From: a bacterium
Lineage (GTDB): Bacteria > Myxococcota_A > Bradymonadia > UBA7976 > UBA1532
NCBI GenBank assembly: GCA_030426945.1
Contig: JAUHXL010000003.1
Coordinates: forward strand, 1-49,068
Reading direction: 5' to 3'
DNA length: 49,068 bases
Shown here: positions 1 through 7,782 of the stretch, piece after piece
Numbering within the stretch: position 1 is the first letter of the stretch
Layout of the letters: each line of letters starts with the position of its first letter
Notes under the pieces: model-generated
The model's database searches: none
Seen by the model: the letters and a program-made list of their open reading frames with translations, nothing else
What the model was told of the DNA's origin: nothing
Position numbers and translations under genes: made by a program

Positions 1-2
1 TG

Positions 3-974
3 CTCGACGGGCTGCTCTACCTCGAGGGGCTGTCGCGCCTGCGGCTGCGCGAGGACGAGCGGGCGCTGGCGCTCTTCCGCCGGGTGAGCAGCGAGGACTT
101 CCCGCAGCCCGACGGCTCGGCGGCCCCGGCGGGCAGCCGCGACGACGCGCGCTATGCGCTGGCCCGCTTGTACGAAGCCAAGGGTGATCTGGACGCCGCG
201 CGCGCCGCCTACGAGGCCGCCGCGTCGACCCACGAGGAGGCCGCCGCGGCGGCCGCCGCCCTGAAGGCCGTGACGCTGAAGGCCGAGCCCTTCGTGCAGG
301 TGGCCGACGACGCGCCGCTGAAGCTGCCGGTGACCCTGGCCAACGTCGACACCGTGCACCTGCGCGCCTATCGGCTGGACCTGCGCACGGTCTTCCTGCG
401 CGACGGGGGCCTCGAGCGGGTGCTGGCGGTGAACGTCTCCGGCGTCAGCCCCACCTGGTCGGGCGCGGTACGGGTGGACGCCGATCCCTTCCCGCGGGCG
501 CGCCCCCTCGCGCTGCCCCTCGAGCAGCGCGGGGCGTACCTGGTGCAGCTCGACGCGGGCGGCGTCACGGCGGTCGCTCTGGCGGTGCGCAGCGATCTGG
601 CCCTCAACGTGGCCGACGACGGCGCCGCGCTGCGCGTGACCGTGCGCGTCGACGGGCGGCGCGCCGCCGGCGTCGCGCTGCGCGGCGTCGGCTCGGGCGA
701 GGTCGAGGTGGCGACCACCGACGTGCGCGGCGTCGCCCGCCTCGCCGGCCCGAAGGTGCTGGCCTACACCGAGGCGGGCGACGTGGCCTTCAGCCCGCCC
801 CTGCGGGTCGAAGTCGAGCCGGCCCGGCCGTCGCGCCGCCGCCCGGCGCGCCCACGCAAGCAGAAGAGCAACGTCGAGCAGCGCCTCGAGGAGCAGATGC
901 AGCGCAACCAGAACCTGTACGAGCAGCGGTTCCAGTTCGGCAACGACGCGGGCATCGAGGCCGAGCTGCTGTGA
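3..974 (+). CDS. TPR/beta-sandwich protein, 5' truncated by the window edge
   Basis: The reading frame is open from the first bases of the window, so the true start lies upstream; the GTG at 84 is internal to a helical repeat. The first ~75 visible residues look like tetratricopeptide repeats (pattern ARYALARLYEAKGDLDAARAAYEAA). After them comes a beta-rich region with phrases such as VHLRAYRLDLRTVFLR and ARLAGPKVLAYTEAGDV, reminiscent of the macroglobulin-type MG domains of alpha-2-macroglobulin-like proteins (inference, no catalytic motif visible). The tail is basic and then Gln/Glu-rich, ending shortly after KQKSNVEQRLEEQ. It is probably an envelope or scaffold protein. It converges on the TerC-family gene with an 18-base gap. 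The coding assignment is firm and the function weak. Confidence 0.75.
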   Translation, partial: LDGLLYLEGLSRLRLREDERALALFRRVSSEDFPQPDGSAAPAGSRDDARYALARLYEAKGDLDAARAAYEAAASTHEEAAAAAAALKAVTLKAEPFVQVADDAPLKLPVTLANVDTVHLRAYRLDLRTVFLRDGGLERVLAVNVSGVSPTWSGAVRVDADPFPRARPLALPLEQRGAYLVQLDAGGVTAVALAVRSDLALNVADDGAALRVTVRVDGRRAAGVALRGVGSGEVEVATTDVRGVARLAGPKVLAYTEAGDVAFSPPLRVEVEPARPSRRRPARPRKQKSNVEQRLEEQMQRNQNLYEQRFQFGNDAGIEAELL

Positions 975-992
975 CGCCCACTCCCGGGCGCG

Positions 993-1736
993 TCACACGC
1001 GAGGCAGGCGGCTCTGCCGGGCGCGCATGCGCATGTTCAGCACCTCGACCGCCAGCGAGAAGCCCATCGCGCTGTAGATGTAGCCCTTGTTCACGTGCCC
1101 GCCGGTGCCCTCGATGATCAGCATCACGCCGATCAGCACCAGGAAGGCCAGCGCCAGCACCCGGATGCTCGCGTTCTGCTGCACGAAGTCGCCGATGGGC
1201 CCGGCGAACACCATCATCACGCCCACCGCGATCAGCACCGCGACCACCATCACGGGGACGTGATCGGCCATGCCCACCGCGGTGATCACCGAGTCGAGCG
1301 AGAAGACGATGTCCAGCAACATGATCTGGGTGATGATCGCGCCGAAGCCGCGCACCTTCGCGCCCTCCGGCGTGACGGTGACCTCGTCGGGTTGGACGCC
1401 GGGGTGGTTGACGTTCTCGTGGATCTCGGTGGTGGCCTTGTAGATCAGGAACAGTCCGCCGATGGCGAGGATGAGATCCTTGCCGCTCCACGGCTTCACC
1501 AGCTCGAAGAGGGGCTCGGTGAGGCGCATCACCCAGCTGATCGACAGCAGCAGCAGGATGCGCGTGCCCAGGGCGGCCGCGAGGCCCAGCCGGCGCGCGT
1601 TCAGCTGCTGCTCGGCGGGCAGCTTGCCGCACAGGATCGTGATGAACACGATGTTGTCGATGCCGAGCACGATCTCCATCGCGGTCAGCACCAGAAGCGA
1701 GATCCACGCCTGGGGGTCGGTCAGCAGTTCCATCAT
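993..1736 (-). CDS. TerC-family integral membrane protein
   Basis: This 247-residue protein has about seven hydrophobic segments and the two conserved acidic signatures of the TerC family: EIVLGIDNIVF near residue 20 and LDIVFSLDSVITAVGM in the middle, each placing an Asp inside a membrane helix. Family members are implicated in metal ion export (manganese in several bacteria) or tellurite resistance. The cytoplasmic loop around residues 105-130 (NVNHPGVQPDEVTVTPEGAKV) separates the two halves of the pseudo-repeat. Two adjacent ATG codons (1736 and 1733) are possible starts, preceded by a GAGGACC-like stretch. It is last in a minus-strand series starting at 3749, 24 bases after a small lipoprotein gene. 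It is far from, and not obviously linked to, the TerY-like gene at 20978. Confidence 0.92.
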   Translation of the reverse strand: MMELLTDPQAWISLLVLTAMEIVLGIDNIVFITILCGKLPAEQQLNARRLGLAAALGTRILLLLSISWVMRLTEPLFELVKPWSGKDLILAIGGLFLIYKATTEIHENVNHPGVQPDEVTVTPEGAKVRGFGAIITQIMLLDIVFSLDSVITAVGMADHVPVMVVAVLIAVGVMMVFAGPIGDFVQQNASIRVLALAFLVLIGVMLIIEGTGGHVNKGYIYSAMGFSLAVEVLNMRMRARQSRLPRV

Positions 1737-1760
1737 CTCGGGGGTCCTCGGCGGAGCGGC

Positions 1761-2114
1761 TCAGGGGGCGAAGGCGTCCACGATGCGCGGGCGCAGGTCG
1801 GCGTCGATGGCGGCGTCGGGCGGCGCGGCGTCGTCGGCGCGCAGCGCCTCGGCGAGGGCCGCCTCGAGCAGCGCGGGCGCGGGCTCGGCGTCGACGCTGC
1901 ACAGCAGGAAGCCGCGCACGGACTGGCGGAAGGGGAGGGCCTCGGGGCAGTCCTCGGGCCGCTGATCCGGGTACACGCAGAAGGCCGCGTTCTGCACCAG
2001 CGCGCGCACGCCGGGCGCGCAGTCGATGGCGGCGGTGTCGGACAGGTCCGAGCGGGTGCAGCCCCCGGCGGCGCACGCGGCGGCGATGGCGATGGCGATC
2101 CGCGTCGTGGCCAC
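1761..2114 (-). CDS. Small Cys-containing lipoprotein, unknown function
   Basis: The product has 117 residues with an N-terminal hydrophobic stretch (IAIAIAAACAAGGC) ending in a plausible though imperfect lipobox with Cys19. I chose the GTG at 2114 because GGGAGG lies a few bases upstream and the signal sequence then starts in the right place; a longer ATG-started form from 2165 would put 17 extra residues before the signal. The mature part has Cys residues at DCAPG, FCVYP, DCPEA and LLCSV, suggesting disulfides, followed by an Ala/Asp-rich helical tail. I recognise no family. It lies between the ThiD-like gene (58-base gap) and the TerC-family gene (24-base gap), probably in one transcript. 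Confidence 0.6.
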   Translation of the reverse strand: MATTRIAIAIAAACAAGGCTRSDLSDTAAIDCAPGVRALVQNAAFCVYPDQRPEDCPEALPFRQSVRGFLLCSVDAEPAPALLEAALAEALRADDAAPPDAAIDADLRPRIVDAFAP

Positions 2115-2172
2115 GGTCCCTCCCGGTCGGTGCCGCATCATCGCCGCGCCCCGCCGCGCGCGCAACCGCCCA

Positions 2173-3006
2173 TCAGGGACGCTCGGCGGCCGGCGGCGCC
2201 ACCTCGATCGGCGTCAGATCCACGCCCGCCTGCCGCAGCGAAGCGGCCAGCGGCAGGGCCCGGGCGGCGCCGCCCACCTCGAGCGCGTCGTCGATGGCCG
2301 CGCCGATCGCCGCCTTGGCCGCCTCGACCGCGATCAGCACCGCGTCGCCCGCCGCGCGCCGCGCCGTCAGGTGCCCCGCGAAGGCGGCGCCGGCCCCGAC
2401 CAGCCCGATCCGCCGGCGGCGGTCGGCCCCGAACTCGGTGAAGTCGCGCCCGTCGTAGGCCAGGTCGACCGCGTGCCCCTCCAGCGCGCCGCCGGTGAGC
2501 ACCACCCAGGTGACGCCCGCGTCGAACAGGCGCTTGCCGGCCTCGCGCATGCCCGCGAGATCCTCGACCGGGCGCCCGACGAAGCGCCCCGCCTCGTGGG
2601 CGTCGACCACCAGCACCTCGGCGTGGGGCAGCCAGGCGTCGCGCACCGCGTCGAACACCGCGCGGTCGTGCCGCGGCTCGCCGTGGGCGTCGCACAGATC
2701 GGGATCGACGATCCACGGGCCGCGCGCGCTCAGCGGCTCGGCCACCGCCCAGGCGAGGCGCGCGGCGCCCGGATCGCCCAAGAGCACCGCGTCCACCGGC
2801 GCGTCGGCCAGGGCCCGGCGCAGGGCGTCGAGCACCAGGCGCTCGGGCAGCGCGGTGAGATCCCGCACCGCGGACGCGACGGGGGCGCCCTGCGCGCCGC
2901 CCGCCGTCAGGCCGGCCAGCGCGGCGGTCAGGCCCTCGTGGCCGCGGGGGTCGAGGGCGCCCAGCACGGGGACGCAGGCAGCTCGGCGCGTGGTGGTCGG
3001 CAGCAC
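2173..3006 (-). CDS. ThiD/PfkB-like kinase fold protein lacking the catalytic motif
   Basis: The 277-residue protein follows the layout of hydroxymethylpyrimidine (phosphate) kinases of the ribokinase superfamily: an N-terminal VLGALDPRGHEG in place of the usual IAGSDPSGGAG, WIVDPDLCDAHG for the VDPVM strand, VVDAHEAGRFVG for the TPN-EA region, VVLTGGALEG for the VLVKGGH strand, and a C-terminal AVEAAKAAIGAAI helix. The key motif, GTGC in ThiD or GxGD in PfkB kinases, reads GAGA (residues 204-207), so the catalytic Cys/Asp is absent. It may be a ligand-binding or regulatory paralogue rather than a kinase. The GTG start at 3006 is supported by GAGGTG five bases upstream. It follows the 3039-3749 gene by 32 bases. 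Confidence 0.7.
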   Translation of the reverse strand: MLPTTTRRAACVPVLGALDPRGHEGLTAALAGLTAGGAQGAPVASAVRDLTALPERLVLDALRRALADAPVDAVLLGDPGAARLAWAVAEPLSARGPWIVDPDLCDAHGEPRHDRAVFDAVRDAWLPHAEVLVVDAHEAGRFVGRPVEDLAGMREAGKRLFDAGVTWVVLTGGALEGHAVDLAYDGRDFTEFGADRRRRIGLVGAGAAFAGHLTARRAAGDAVLIAVEAAKAAIGAAIDDALEVGGAARALPLAASLRQAGVDLTPIEVAPPAAERP

Positions 3007-3038
3007 GGGACACCTCGGTGAAGCGGCGACGGGGCTTA

Positions 3039-3749
3039 CTACCGGACCACGCCCGGAGCCGTCCACGGATCACGGTCGCGGTCGGCGTCGTCGTCCCGGC
3101 CCCGCAGCGTGAAGTCGAAGACGACGCGCAGGGCGCCGATGACCGTCCACTCGGTCACGCCCTCGAGGTGCACCGCCTCGACGCCGAGGCGCGCGACGAC
3201 CTCGGCGAAGAGGAAGGGATCGAGGTGGTACAGCAGGCCGGGGCCGGTCTCGAGGCCCGCCGCCCAGCGCAGTCCGCTCGCGTCGTCGGCCACCACGCCG
3301 CCCTCGGGATCGACCGGGCGGTCCTGCAGCACCACCGGGCCGATCTCGGTGAACAGGCCCAGGGTCAGGTGGAAGAAGTCGTGGCTGATGAAGCGGCGGC
3401 GCGCGGCCAGCCCGAAGTCGACGCGGGTGAGGCGCTGGCCGTCGCCCTCGGCGCCGGGCAGGCTGAAGGCCGCGACGACGTAGCCGCCGAGACCCAGGCG
3501 GCCGTGCCCGTCCACGTAGTGCAGATAGCCGACGCCGCCCTTCAGCAGCTCGGTCGGCAGGACCAGGCCTTCGCCCCCGAGCACCCCGGGGAAGCGCCCC
3601 TCGACGCCCAGCTCGATGGTGACCGCGCCCCACAGCGCGGGCACCCACAGCAGCGTCGCTGCGCGATCCACACGGGCCGCGTCCACCTGGCACCGGGCCG
3701 ACCAGGGCAGGGCGAGGCAGACGATCATGAGGAGGAGGGCGCGCAGCAT
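3039..3749 (-). CDS. Predicted exported beta-rich (outer-membrane-like) protein
   Basis: The ATG at 3749 begins a clear signal peptide (MLRALLLMIVCLALPWSARC); a GTG at 3776 would add nine residues in front. The mature ~215 residues alternate short strands rich in Gly and aromatics, such as GGVGYLHYVDGHGRLGLGGYVV and HLTLGLFTEIGPVVL, as in small outer-membrane beta-barrels. The C-terminus (VVFDFTLRGRDDDADRDRD) adds an acidic/basic tail after the last strand, which is unusual for a barrel that should end in an aromatic residue. No specific family is recognised. It is the first gene of the minus-strand group 3749-993. Confidence 0.6.
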   Translation of the reverse strand: MLRALLLMIVCLALPWSARCQVDAARVDRAATLLWVPALWGAVTIELGVEGRFPGVLGGEGLVLPTELLKGGVGYLHYVDGHGRLGLGGYVVAAFSLPGAEGDGQRLTRVDFGLAARRRFISHDFFHLTLGLFTEIGPVVLQDRPVDPEGGVVADDASGLRWAAGLETGPGLLYHLDPFLFAEVVARLGVEAVHLEGVTEWTVIGALRVVFDFTLRGRDDDADRDRDPWTAPGVVR

Positions 3750-3811
3750 GGCCGATTTCGAGCGACCCTCCCGCACTCCCCGGGTGAAATCAAGCCGCCG
3801 CGTCCCAGGCG

Positions 3812-3840
3812 TTGACCTGTGCCCCGCGATGGCCTAGCGT
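3812..3840 (+). promoter_or_regulatory. Candidate sigma70-type promoter for the 3946 lipoprotein gene
   Basis: TTGACC (3812-3817), 17 bases, then TAGCGT (3835-3840), in the 196-base divergent gap between the minus-strand gene starting at 3749 and the lipoprotein at 3946. The -35 matches the consensus at 5 of 6 positions and the -10 at 3 of 6. The predicted transcript would have a leader of about 100 bases. Confidence 0.4.
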
Positions 3841-3945
3841 GCCGCGCGATGTGGCCGCAGTGGTCTCTCGGGACCGAGATTGGGTCGCGCCGACAGGGGG
3901 TCGGCCGGCGCTTCGCGGCACGTTCATGGCTCGAGGAGAGTGTTC

Positions 3946-4731
3946 ATGCGTCGGATTCTGATGCTGATGGCGGTGCTTCTGTCGAGTGGCGCGCTCGTGG
4001 CGTGCGGCGGATCGCAGAAGAAGGGGGGCGGGGCGGGCAGCGATGATCGGTCGGCCTACGACAAGCTGCAGATGCTGCCCGAGGAGCTCGACGCCGAGCT
4101 CGCGTCGGTCACCAAGCCCATCGACGACGTCGACACGATGATCGAGCAGATGGCGGCGATGCCCGAGAAGGCGAAGATGTCGAAGGAGGACTTCGGCAAG
4201 CTGATCGCGGACACCCTGCAGGGCAAGCCCTTCCAGGCGCCGGCCAACGTGGACGCCAAGGCGGCCGCCGAGCTCGAGACCTTCCTGACCAACCTCAAGG
4301 GCTTCAAGGAGTCGCTGTTCTCGGCCCCCGAGAACGCCGGCGCTCTCGCCACCAAGGCCGGTGAGACCCTGGTCAAGCTGCCCGCGCTGACCACGCAGGT
4401 GGCCGCCGAGTCGGCCGCGGTGAAGGCCAACCCCTTCGCCTCGAAGGACGACAAGGCCAAGGCCGCGCAGCAGGAGGCCAAGGCCAAGGACGCCGAGCAG
4501 AAGGCGCAGGCCAAGGTGCAGGAGGTCCAGCAGAAGGTCGGCGGCCTGCCCGCCCGCGCCACCACCGCCATCGGCAAGTTCACCGCCGCCCTCGGCGACC
4601 TGGGCGTGACCGAGGCGGCCCTCGGCGCCGTCAGCGACAAGGCCAACGAGACCACGCAGGCCGTCGAGGACGTCAAGAAGACGGCCGAGGACTCGGTCAA
4701 GGGCGCCGCGGACACCGCGACCCAGCAGTAA
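3946..4731 (+). CDS. Coiled-coil lipoprotein, unknown function
   Basis: The 261-residue product starts with a textbook lipoprotein signal (MRRILMLMAVLLSSGALVAC, lipobox LVAC, Cys20), followed by a Gly/Lys/Ser linker. The ATG at 3946 is preceded by GAGGAGAG. The rest is strongly helical and charged, including an Ala/Lys/Glu/Gln coiled coil around residues 165-205 (AAQQEAKAKDAEQKAQAKVQ) and an amphipathic C-terminus. Lysine is far more common here than in neighbouring proteins. There is no catalytic motif. A periplasmic or surface structural role is likely. It stands alone, with its own candidate promoter upstream and 94 bases before the patatin gene. Confidence 0.75.
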   Translation: MRRILMLMAVLLSSGALVACGGSQKKGGGAGSDDRSAYDKLQMLPEELDAELASVTKPIDDVDTMIEQMAAMPEKAKMSKEDFGKLIADTLQGKPFQAPANVDAKAAAELETFLTNLKGFKESLFSAPENAGALATKAGETLVKLPALTTQVAAESAAVKANPFASKDDKAKAAQQEAKAKDAEQKAQAKVQEVQQKVGGLPARATTAIGKFTAALGDLGVTEAALGAVSDKANETTQAVEDVKKTAEDSVKGAADTATQQ

Positions 4732-4805
4732 CACGCCTCACCGCACCGCGGGCCAGCCGCCGCGCCGCACCAGGGTCACCTCCGCGGTTCTCTCGGCGGC
4801 CCGGC

Positions 4806-4817
4806 CACTGTACAGTG
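4806..4817. promoter_or_regulatory. Perfect 12-base palindrome upstream of the patatin gene
   Basis: CACTGTACAGTG is its own reverse complement and ends 8 bases before the ATG at 4826. It could be an operator. TACAGT within it could also serve as a -10 element (with TTCTCT 17 bases upstream), which would put the transcript start almost at the ATG. There is no Shine-Dalgarno-like sequence between it and the ATG. Confidence 0.35.
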
Positions 4818-4825
4818 CCGCGCTG

Positions 4826-7729
4826 ATGCGCGCCCCGCTCTCCCTCCTGGCTCTGCTGTTGTCGTCGGCCCTGGCCTCACCGACCCGGGCCGCCGACGAA
4901 CCCCCCGATCCCTTCGTGCTGACCCTCAGCGGGGGCGTCAGCCTGGGCACGTACCAGGCGGGCCAGACCTGGGCCGTGCTGGCCTATCTGCGCGCCGCCC
5001 GCGCGGGGGGGCTGCCCGGCGGGGCGCCCCTGGCCGATCTGCGGCCGGCCCTCAGCGGCGTGACCGGCGCCTCCGCGGGCGGCATCAACGCCCTCGCCGC
5101 CGCGGTGACCTGGTGCCTCGAGGATGTCGAGGCCGTGGACGACAACCTGCTGCGCTCGTTGTGGATCGACGTCGGCCTCGACCTGATGCTGCCCGCGGAC
5201 GCCGACGGCTACCTGGCCGAAGACGGCCTGCTGTCGCGCACCGCGCTGCAGCTGCCGGTCGAGCGCCTGCGCGCGGCCGTCGAGGGGCGGCGCTTTCGCC
5301 CCGGCTGCGCGCTGCCCGTCGCCCTCACCGTCACGCGGGCGACGCCGGCGCGGGTGCGCGCCGCCGGGCTCAACGTGCCCGGCCAGCGCGCCGTGGTGCC
5401 CTTGCGGCTGACCGTCGATCCGGCGGGGCGGCCGCGGGTCGGCGCGCAGCACCTGCCCTCGTCGGCCCCGCGCGTGGGGGAGCTGCTGTACCTCACCGAG
5501 CAGGCCGGCGAGGTCCCGATGGATCGCGTGGTGCGCGCGCTGCAAGCGTCGAGCGCCGTGCCGGTGGTGTTCTCGCCGATGCCCCTCGAGTACTGCGCGG
5601 CGACGTGCCCGGTGCGCGTCGAGCCGCCGGCCACCGGCGCCTGCGACCACCTGCCCGATCGCCCGGTCGCCTGCCGGGGCAACTTCGTCGACGGGGGCAT
5701 CTTCGACAACGTGCCGCTCGGCCTCGCCCGCGTCCTGGCCGAGGCCGGGCTCGAGCCGGTGGCGACGCACGAGCGCCCGATCACCTACATCTACGTCGAG
5801 CCCGCCAACCGGCGCCGCCGCCCGCGGGCCGAGCGCCCCCTCGCCGATCCGCCCGGCACCCAGCGCGCCGTCCCCGATCACGTGCGGCTCGGCCGCGATC
5901 TCGTCCTCTCGGCGGGGCGCTCGGTCCTGCTCGAGACGGTGCGCGGCAACCGCTGGAACCGCGACGTCGCCGATCTGGCCTGGGCCACCGCCGACGTGCT
6001 CGATCCCGAGCCGCCGGTCCACGGCGCCACCCGGCGGGTCCGCGCCACGGCCCTGCCCCAGTGCCTCGGGGTGGCGGTGGCGCGCCCCCGCGCCCAGCCC
6101 TGCGCCGAGGCGCTGGGCGTCGGCGCGGCCAGCCCGCCGCCGCCGCCCGATCCCGCCGCCCTCGCGGATCTGGCCGCCGCCCTGCGCGCGATGGCGCAGG
6201 CCCCGCCCCCCGACGCCGTCCTGCGCGCGCGCCTGCGGGCCGAGGGGTCGGATCCCGCGCTCGCGATGGGCGGCTTCCGGCGCCTCACCGCGCGCGGCCT
6301 GCGTCTGCTGGCGGTCGATCTCACGCGCGCCCGGGCCGGCGCGGGGGCCGACGACGCGCGCGTCGCCCGGGCCCTGTCCGACACCCTCATCGCCGTGCAG
6401 GACGCCCTCGTCTGGCCCGGCATGTTGGCCACCGACCCGGCCGTGGCGCGCCGCGTCGCGCAGCTGGCCGCCGACGCGGCCGCCCTCGAGGTCGAGCGGA
6501 CCCGCGACGGCGAGGGCCGCGCCGGTCGCCGGGTCCGACTCACCACGCGGCTCGCGCCGGTGGTCGGGGACGCCCTGTTCAACTTCGCCGCCTTCCTCGA
6601 TCGCCCCCTGCGCCGCTTCGACTACGCCGCGGGGGTGTACGACGGCGCCCAGTTCGTGGCCGAGTACGCCTGCCTGCACGCGGATCCCTACGCGGCGGCG
6701 CCGCCCGCGCGGGACGGCGAGGCGCCGCTGGACGCGCTCGATCCCGGCGACGCGCGCACCGCCCGCTGCGTCGGCGCGCGCACCGGCGAGGTGCTGCGGC
6801 GCCTCGGCGCGCTGGACGATCCCTACGTCGGCCGCGTCGTGCGGGCCCTGGGGCGGTGGGAGGGCGGGGACGCCGACGGCTGGGCCTGGACGGCCGGCGC
6901 GCCCGCCCGCGAGCCGCCCCCGACCGACGCCGAGGCCCTTAAGGTGCTGGCCGCGATGGTGCCCGGCCTCGATCCCTGCACGCCGGTCGACGCGATGGCC
7001 GAGGGCGAGCTCGACTTCGAGCAGCTGGTCCGCCGCCTGCGCTGCCTCGGCTATGACCCGCAGAGCCGCGCGATGGCGCGGGCCTACGCCGATCCCGCCG
7101 GGTGGTGGAATCAGCCGATCATCCGCCTGCTCGAGCGGGCCCTGCGGCTCGAGCGGATCGAGCGCGACGCCGCGGCGCCCGACACCGGGCGTCGGGCCGC
7201 GCTCGAGGACTCGGTCACCGGCATCGAGGCCGCCAACTACGCGGTGCGCCGCTACATCGACGCCCCGGCCACCTGGGGCTTCGGCACCACCAGCGCGCCC
7301 ACGGCCACCGTCCTGACGGCCCTGGTGCCCTACGGCCTCGACTTCGACATCAGCCGCGGCGGCGTGGGCGCCCGCTACGAGGCGTGGTGGCGCCCGGTGC
7401 GCCCCTTCTCGCTGCGCCTGCTCGCGACGCCCTACCGCTTCCGCCGGGAGGACTCGTGGACCGGGCTCACCCTGGCCGGCGCGGGCCACCTGCGCTCGCC
7501 GGCCCTGCGCACGTTCGGCGTCGGCCCCGCCGTCTTCCGCAACTGGGATCGCGGCGACGACGCCGCCTGGAGCTGGGGCGTCGAGGGCTACCTCGGCGTC
7601 ATCGTGGGCATCCTGCGGGTGGGCGGCGGCTACCGACACCTGCCCGAGGACAGCGGGGGCGACACCTTCTTCCTCAACCTGGGCGTCTCGGACTTCAACG
7701 CGCTCACCCGCCTGGTGCTGCTGCTGTGA
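4826..7729 (+). CDS. Patatin-like phospholipase, large exported form
   Basis: The 967-residue protein has a signal peptide (residues 1-22, cleavage near RAA-DEPP) and an N-terminal patatin domain: glycine-rich oxyanion region SGGVSLGTYQAG (35-46), nucleophile elbow GASAGG with Ser83, and the dyad Asp289 in VDGGIFDN. Patatins are Ser-Asp lipid acyl hydrolases. The domain contains long insertions with several Cys (YCAATCPVRV, GACDHLPDRPVACRG) that may be disulfide-bonded, consistent with export. Residues ~400-830 are Ala/Arg-rich helical sequence without a recognised domain. The last ~130 residues (from about DFDISRGGVGARYEAWW) are rich in alternating hydrophobic/aromatic strands like a small outer-membrane module. 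An outer-membrane-anchored lipase is plausible. It precedes the sugar dehydrogenase gene by 53 bases. Confidence 0.88.
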   Translation: MRAPLSLLALLLSSALASPTRAADEPPDPFVLTLSGGVSLGTYQAGQTWAVLAYLRAARAGGLPGGAPLADLRPALSGVTGASAGGINALAAAVTWCLEDVEAVDDNLLRSLWIDVGLDLMLPADADGYLAEDGLLSRTALQLPVERLRAAVEGRRFRPGCALPVALTVTRATPARVRAAGLNVPGQRAVVPLRLTVDPAGRPRVGAQHLPSSAPRVGELLYLTEQAGEVPMDRVVRALQASSAVPVVFSPMPLEYCAATCPVRVEPPATGACDHLPDRPVACRGNFVDGGIFDNVPLGLARVLAEAGLEPVATHERPITYIYVEPANRRRRPRAERPLADPPGTQRAVPDHVRLGRDLVLSAGRSVLLETVRGNRWNRDVADLAWATADVLDPEPPVHGATRRVRATALPQCLGVAVARPRAQPCAEALGVGAASPPPPPDPAALADLAAALRAMAQAPPPDAVLRARLRAEGSDPALAMGGFRRLTARGLRLLAVDLTRARAGAGADDARVARALSDTLIAVQDALVWPGMLATDPAVARRVAQLAADAAALEVERTRDGEGRAGRRVRLTTRLAPVVGDALFNFAAFLDRPLRRFDYAAGVYDGAQFVAEYACLHADPYAAAPPARDGEAPLDALDPGDARTARCVGARTGEVLRRLGALDDPYVGRVVRALGRWEGGDADGWAWTAGAPAREPPPTDAEALKVLAAMVPGLDPCTPVDAMAEGELDFEQLVRRLRCLGYDPQSRAMARAYADPAGWWNQPIIRLLERALRLERIERDAAAPDTGRRAALEDSVTGIEAANYAVRRYIDAPATWGFGTTSAPTATVLTALVPYGLDFDISRGGVGARYEAWWRPVRPFSLRLLATPYRFRREDSWTGLTLAGAGHLRSPALRTFGVGPAVFRNWDRGDDAAWSWGVEGYLGVIVGILRVGGGYRHLPEDSGGDTFFLNLGVSDFNALTRLVLLL

Positions 7730-7782
7730 CCGGCGCGGGCGGCTTTACATCGCGCCCGGATTCACGCAGTTTCGGTTGGCTC

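Noticed and set aside
974..992. Terminator hairpin between the first gene and the TerC-family gene
   Set aside because: Only a five-base CGCCC/GGGCG stem and no T-run; the gap is too short to support a call.
993..1736. Linking the TerC-family gene to the TerY-like gene as one tellurite-resistance cluster
   Set aside because: They are over 19 kb apart, on opposite strands, with many unrelated genes between; TerC-family proteins are common on their own.
4877..7639. A 920-residue open frame on the minus strand over the patatin gene, and similar long antisense frames elsewhere (for example 11596-13998, 37879-40230 beyond the real gene)
   Set aside because: They are His/Arg/Ala/Gly-rich sequences created by the GC-biased third positions of the real genes, with no domains and no ribosome sites.
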